Source: Candidatus Gastranaerophilales bacterium
GTDB taxonomy: Bacteria; Cyanobacteriota; Vampirovibrionia; Gastranaerophilales; Gastranaerophilaceae
Length of the DNA stretch: 64,000 nt
Assembly: GCA_947626225.1 (NCBI GenBank)
Contig: CANQRH010000004.1
Span: 124,001-188,000, forward strand
Reading direction: 5' to 3'
Below, one piece after another: positions 60,772 to 64,000 of this stretch. The notes beneath the pieces are model-generated. The model was not told where the DNA came from and ran no database searches. It saw only the letters and a program-made list of their open reading frames with translations. How positions within the stretch are numbered: position 1 is the first letter of the stretch; each line of letters opens with the position of its first letter. A program made the translations under genes and the position numbers.

Positions 60772-61875
60772 ATGGTTAAAGAAACTTTTATTCACGATAA
60801 ACATGTTCAGTCGGGAGCTAAAATGGTTGATTTTGCGGGCTGGGATATGCCGGTGCAGTATTCATCCATAATTGATGAGCATAAAACGGTAAGAGAAAAT
60901 GTCGGACTTTTTGATGTTTCGCACATGGGAGAACTTTTTGTTTCGGGTAATGATGCCGAAGCGTTTTTAAATAAAATTGTACCGCAGGATATTTCAAGGC
61001 TCGATTATGAAAAAGCCGTATATTGCCAGCTTACAAATAAAAAAGGCGGACTGACCGATGATTTGATTATTTATAAAACGGGTATTCTTGAATATTTAAT
61101 TATCTGTAATGCTTCAAGGGTTGATGAAGATTTAAATTATATGGTAAATAATACCCGCGGGTTTGATGTTGAAATAGAAAATTGTTCGCATAAATATTCG
61201 TTATTCGCCGTTCAGGGGCCGAAAGCCGATACTTTAATGCGAAAAATGGGACTTAATACTCATCAGGATTCATTTACAATAAAACCTGCCGTGATTGCAA
61301 ACGTAAAATTGCTGATTTCCCGCACGGGTTATACGGGTGAGGATGGCTATGAACTTTTGGTTGAGAATAAATACAGTGAATATTTGTGGGATGAAATTCT
61401 CAAACAGGGACGGGAGTTTGGTATAAAACCGGTCGGCTTAGGCGCAAGAGATACTTTAAGGCTTGAGGCCGGGCTTCATTTATACGGAAACGATCTGAAC
61501 GAAGATACCACACCGATTGAAGCGGGGCTTTCCTGGTCTGTTCCGAAAGACAAAACGGCGGATTATAACGGAAAAGATGTTATAATGAACCAGATTCAAA
61601 ACGGTGTACCTAAAAAACTTATCGGCTTGAAGATGCTTGACAAATCGATTGCCCGCCACGAATATGAAGTATATTTTAAAGGTGAAAAAGTCGGTTATAT
61701 TACAAGCGGAGCACCATCTCCCATTTTGTCCGCAAACATAGCTCTTGCCTATGTAAAAAATGATAAAGAAATTTGCACCGGTGCCGTTGTTCAAGTTATG
61801 ATTAGAGAAAAATTGCATGATGCGGAAGTTGTAAAACGCCCGTTTGTTGAAAAAAGGAATAAAGTCAGATTATAA
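60772..61875 (+). CDS. gcvT: glycine cleavage system T-protein (aminomethyltransferase)
   Basis: 367 residues. DFAGWDMPVQYSS, GLFDVSHMGE, SRTGYTGEDGYEL with the folate-binding region, and GLGARDTLRLEAGL are classic. It passes the methylene group from the H-protein to tetrahydrofolate, releasing ammonia. First gene of gcvT-gcvH-gcvPA; 9 nt before gcvH. Confidence 0.96.
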   Translation: MVKETFIHDKHVQSGAKMVDFAGWDMPVQYSSIIDEHKTVRENVGLFDVSHMGELFVSGNDAEAFLNKIVPQDISRLDYEKAVYCQLTNKKGGLTDDLIIYKTGILEYLIICNASRVDEDLNYMVNNTRGFDVEIENCSHKYSLFAVQGPKADTLMRKMGLNTHQDSFTIKPAVIANVKLLISRTGYTGEDGYELLVENKYSEYLWDEILKQGREFGIKPVGLGARDTLRLEAGLHLYGNDLNEDTTPIEAGLSWSVPKDKTADYNGKDVIMNQIQNGVPKKLIGLKMLDKSIARHEYEVYFKGEKVGYITSGAPSPILSANIALAYVKNDKEICTGAVVQVMIREKLHDAEVVKRPFVEKRNKVRL

Positions 61876-61884
61876 GGAGAAAGT

Positions 61885-62262
61885 ATGGAAAAAAATATGC
61901 TGTGTACAAAATCTCATGAATTTTTGGAAGATAACGGCAATAAGACTTATACCGTTGGTTTAACCGATTATGCGGTTGAACAGCTTGGTGATATTGTTTA
62001 TTTGGAATTGCCAGATGTCGGTTCAACATTTACCAAAGGTGAAACTTTTGCTACCGTGGAATCAGTTAAAGCCGCTTCCGAAATTTACATGCCGATTAGC
62101 GGTAAAATTGTTGAAATAAATGAAAGTGCCGTTGATTCTCCCGAAGTTTTAAATGAGGATTGTTTTGAAAAAGGCTGGCTGGTTAAAATAGAAGCTACCG
62201 GCGATGCATCGGAACAGAGTGATTTATTGGAATATTCAAAATACAAGGAAGATTTGGAATAA
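61885..62262 (+). CDS. gcvH: glycine cleavage system H-protein
   Basis: 125 residues, normal length. Lipoyl-lysine K62 in ESVKAASE, preceded by GLTDYAVEQLGDIVYLELP and followed by SPEVLNEDCFEKGWLVKI. Carries the aminomethyl group between P- and T-proteins. AAGGAG upstream; its stop overlaps the gcvPA start. Confidence 0.97.
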   Translation: MEKNMLCTKSHEFLEDNGNKTYTVGLTDYAVEQLGDIVYLELPDVGSTFTKGETFATVESVKAASEIYMPISGKIVEINESAVDSPEVLNEDCFEKGWLVKIEATGDASEQSDLLEYSKYKEDLE

Positions 62263-63500
62263 TGAAAAATTTCTTGGTTCACAGTGATGAAATAAAACGG
62301 GAAATGCTCTCGGAAATAAACGTTAATACCATTGAGGATTTGTTTAAACAAGTCCCTAAATCCGCCCAAATGGGAGAATTAAAACTTGATAATCCTATAA
62401 GTGAAATGGAAGTGCAGCGGAAGATTAAATCGCTTGCAAAGAAAAATAATACCGAATACATATCATTTCTGGGCGGCGGTGTATATAACAAATTTATTCC
62501 GGCCTGTATTTCGCAAGTGGCAAATCGGTTTGAGTTTTTAACGGCTTACACACCGTATCAGCCCGAGATTTCTCAGGGAACTTTACAGGTTATGTATGAG
62601 TTTCAGACGATGATTTGTCGTCTTACGGGCATGGATATTTCAAATGCTACAATGTATGATGCGGGAAGTGCCTGTGCCGAAGCTGTTTTAATGGCGGTTC
62701 GGATTTCAAAGAAAAATAAAGTTCTTGTATCGGAAAATTTAAATCCCGAATACAAAAAAGTTATTAAAACTTATTGTTGGGCAAACGATATAGAGTTGGA
62801 ATTTTTTGATGAATTTCCTCAATTTTGCGCGGATTATGCCTGCGTGCTTGTTCAAACCCCCGATTATTACGGAGAAATAAGAAAATTTGAGCATTCGGGC
62901 GAAACTTTACTTGTTGTTTGTGTTGATTTATCGTCATTGTCGGTTATTGAACCACCTGAAGCTGATATCATTACCGGTGATGTTCAGACTTTAGGTATTC
63001 CGATGAACTTTGGCGGACCGCATGCCGGATTTATAGCTTGTAAAGAAAAATATTTACGCCAAATTCCCGGACGCTTGGCGGGAAGAACGTTAGATGCGGA
63101 CGGACAGCCGGCATACTGTCTGACTATTCAAACCAGAGAACAGCATATAAAACGCGAAAAAGCAACAAGTAATATTTGTTCAAATCAAGCTTTGATAGGG
63201 CTTTGTGCCACTTTATATCTGACTGTCATGGGTGAGGACGGGTTTAAACAGGCGGGTTATTTATCGGCTAAAACCGCTCATTCTCTTTCGGAAAAACTCG
63301 AAAAGAAAGGGTTTAAAACTTTAAACAAGAATTTTTACAATGAATTTACCGTTGAAGTCCCCGATTCTGATGAATTTCTTGCTAAATTAAAAGATAATAA
63401 CATTCTCGGCGGAATAAAACTTGATAAAACCCATATTCTTGTTGCATGTACCGAAATGACGACTGAGACAGATATTGAGCAGTATATAAAATCTGTTTAA
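62262..63500 (+). CDS. gcvPA: glycine dehydrogenase (decarboxylating) subunit 1
   Basis: 412 residues, slightly shorter than the usual 440-450. Split-type P-protein, N-terminal half: EYISFLGGGVYNKFIPACI, FLTAYTPYQPEISQGTLQ, NATMYDAGSACAEA and GGPHAGFIACKEKYLRQIPGRLAG. With subunit 2 (GcvPB, which carries the PLP lysine) it decarboxylates glycine. No gcvPB follows before the window end, so that subunit must be elsewhere. Confidence 0.95.
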   Translation: MKNFLVHSDEIKREMLSEINVNTIEDLFKQVPKSAQMGELKLDNPISEMEVQRKIKSLAKKNNTEYISFLGGGVYNKFIPACISQVANRFEFLTAYTPYQPEISQGTLQVMYEFQTMICRLTGMDISNATMYDAGSACAEAVLMAVRISKKNKVLVSENLNPEYKKVIKTYCWANDIELEFFDEFPQFCADYACVLVQTPDYYGEIRKFEHSGETLLVVCVDLSSLSVIEPPEADIITGDVQTLGIPMNFGGPHAGFIACKEKYLRQIPGRLAGRTLDADGQPAYCLTIQTREQHIKREKATSNICSNQALIGLCATLYLTVMGEDGFKQAGYLSAKTAHSLSEKLEKKGFKTLNKNFYNEFTVEVPDSDEFLAKLKDNNILGGIKLDKTHILVACTEMTTETDIEQYIKSV

Positions 63501-63552
63501 TTTATCGGATATTTTTTTGTCGGATTAATAAATCCGACCTACAGATTCTCTT

Positions 63553-63632
63553 CGGTAGGTTGGGATAGTAATCCCAACCTACCGTGGAGAACCTTGTTAA
63601 TAATCCGGATGTTGGGGCAGTAACACCAACCT
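63553..63632. repeat. intergenic palindromic repeats after gcvPA
   Basis: A perfect 14-bp inverted repeat (CGGTAGGTTGGGAT / ATCCCAACCTACCG, loop AGTA) at 63553-63584 and a diverged copy, GTTGGGGCAGTAACACCAAC, near 63611-63630. The surrounding gene-free stretch 63501-63825 holds nothing else but the hairpin at 63689. The core also occurs in the valS leader. Confidence 0.75.
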
Positions 63633-63688
63633 GCTTGGGGAATACTTGCCCGACAATTTTAAAATAAATCCCAACTATGAAATTTAAT

Positions 63689-63714
63689 AAAGATGCGGTT
63701 TTAACCGCATCTTT
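63689..63714 (+). terminator. possible terminator of the gcv operon
   Basis: 10-bp stem AAAGATGCGG / CCGCATCTTT with a 6-nt loop; the T-run after it is short. Confidence 0.6.
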
Positions 63715-63825
63715 GCTTATTGACTATATTTTTTGTTCTTTATAAAATTATTTCTGCAAATATTGTTTATCGAAAACTTTTAGATTATGTTTTACGGTAA
63801 ATTGAAAACAAAAAGTATTAGTTAA

Positions 63826-63898
63826 GGGCGATTAGCGCAGTTGGTAGCGCATCACATTGACGTTGTGGAGGTCACGTGTTCGAGTCACGTATCGCCCA
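63826..63898 (+). tRNA. tRNA-Val, anticodon GAC
   Basis: Acceptor stem GGGCGAT / ATCGCCC, D-arm GCGC...GCGC, anticodon stem TCACA / TGTGG with loop TTGACGT (anticodon GAC), T-arm ACGTG / CACGT with loop TTCGAGT, discriminator A. CCA is not encoded. Confidence 0.96.
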
Positions 63899-63902
63899 AA
63901 TG

Positions 63903-63928
63903 AAAGAGGCATAAGCCTCTTTTTTTTA
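63903..63928 (+). terminator. terminator after tRNA-Val
   Basis: AAAGAGGC / GCCTCTTT stem, ATAA loop, long T-run. Confidence 0.9.
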
Positions 63929-63971
63929 TTGCTTTCACAAAAAGTCTCTTTTTTATGATAAATTATTTAAC

Positions 63972-64000
63972 ATGAATGTTTTAAATCTTTTGAAAAAATT
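63972..64000 (+). CDS. possible start of an ORF cut by the window end
   Basis: ATG at 63972 opens MNVLNLLKK before the sequence stops. Too short to judge; listed because it follows the tRNA terminator on the same strand. Confidence 0.25.

Overview
The window is a chromosomal stretch of an AT-rich, Gram-negative-type bacterium. I place it with the non-photosynthetic gut relatives of Cyanobacteria (Gastranaerophilales / Melainabacteria), confidence about 0.8. The grounds are: LPS-transport genes (LptC- and LptA-like) and a TolC-like protein, implying an outer membrane; a fused radical-SAM/DUF2344 gene beside RNase E/G; a short SSB ending in the LLGSKRD motif and a threonyl-tRNA synthetase without a TGS domain, both of which I recall as cyanobacterial traits; several prepilins of the FTLAEVLITLGIIG type; a secreted filamentous-haemagglutinin-like adhesin; and rubrerythrin, which suggests an anaerobe. 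No phage, insertion sequence, CRISPR array or rRNA is visible.

Layout. 1-5.3 kb: a rightward run of a partial ORF, a small ORF, radical-SAM protein, rng and two small membrane proteins, meeting an rsmH-ftsL-like pair. 6.8-12.2 kb: prepilin, thrS behind a structured leader, then ssb, a DUF1537 sugar-acid kinase and a PdxA-type dehydrogenase in overlapping order. 12.2-16.5 kb: prepilin, a divergent XRE regulator, secD-secF and dapA. 16.6-23.4 kb: lptC-lptA-TPR-dprA-topA-aroE in one tightly packed run. 23.4-29.2 kb (minus): a four-gene TolC/HlyD/MacB-like export operon and two small secreted proteins. 29.2-33.2 kb (minus): trkA-trkH, yggT and an MTA/purine phosphorylase. 33.2-39.8 kb is an accessory surface region: a prepilin/YadA-head/S74 chimera with a G10 tract in its leader, a repeat-rich intergenic stretch, a lytic transglycosylase, an M20 peptidase, and a gene whose start is split from its body by a C13 tract and preceded by seven CATAG units. 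39.8-46 kb: divergent mutS2 and SDR genes, rimO and a lipid flippase. 46-51.3 kb: a 1110-residue adhesin with about 106 Asp-Thr dipeptides and a PilZ domain, and a 610-residue coiled-coil protein. 51.4-64 kb: fabI, valS, a four-S1-domain protein, rubrerythrin, an ABC ATPase with a sensor-kinase-like protein lacking the phospho-acceptor His, aroQ, a candidate small RNA, a small Sm-like protein, gcvT-gcvH-gcvPA and tRNA-Val.

Most of the window is housekeeping. The most interesting signals are: (i) homopolymer and pentanucleotide tracts at the 5' ends of two accessory genes, which look like phase-variation switches; (ii) intact c-di-GMP-type PilZ motifs on a secreted adhesin; (iii) genes whose -10 box lies 6-7 nt before the ATG with no Shine-Dalgarno sequence, implying leaderless mRNAs; and (iv) a small RNA candidate that shows an anti-Shine-Dalgarno CCTCCC loop next to a possible Sm-like protein. 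Functions are assigned by motif recognition from memory; no database search was run.
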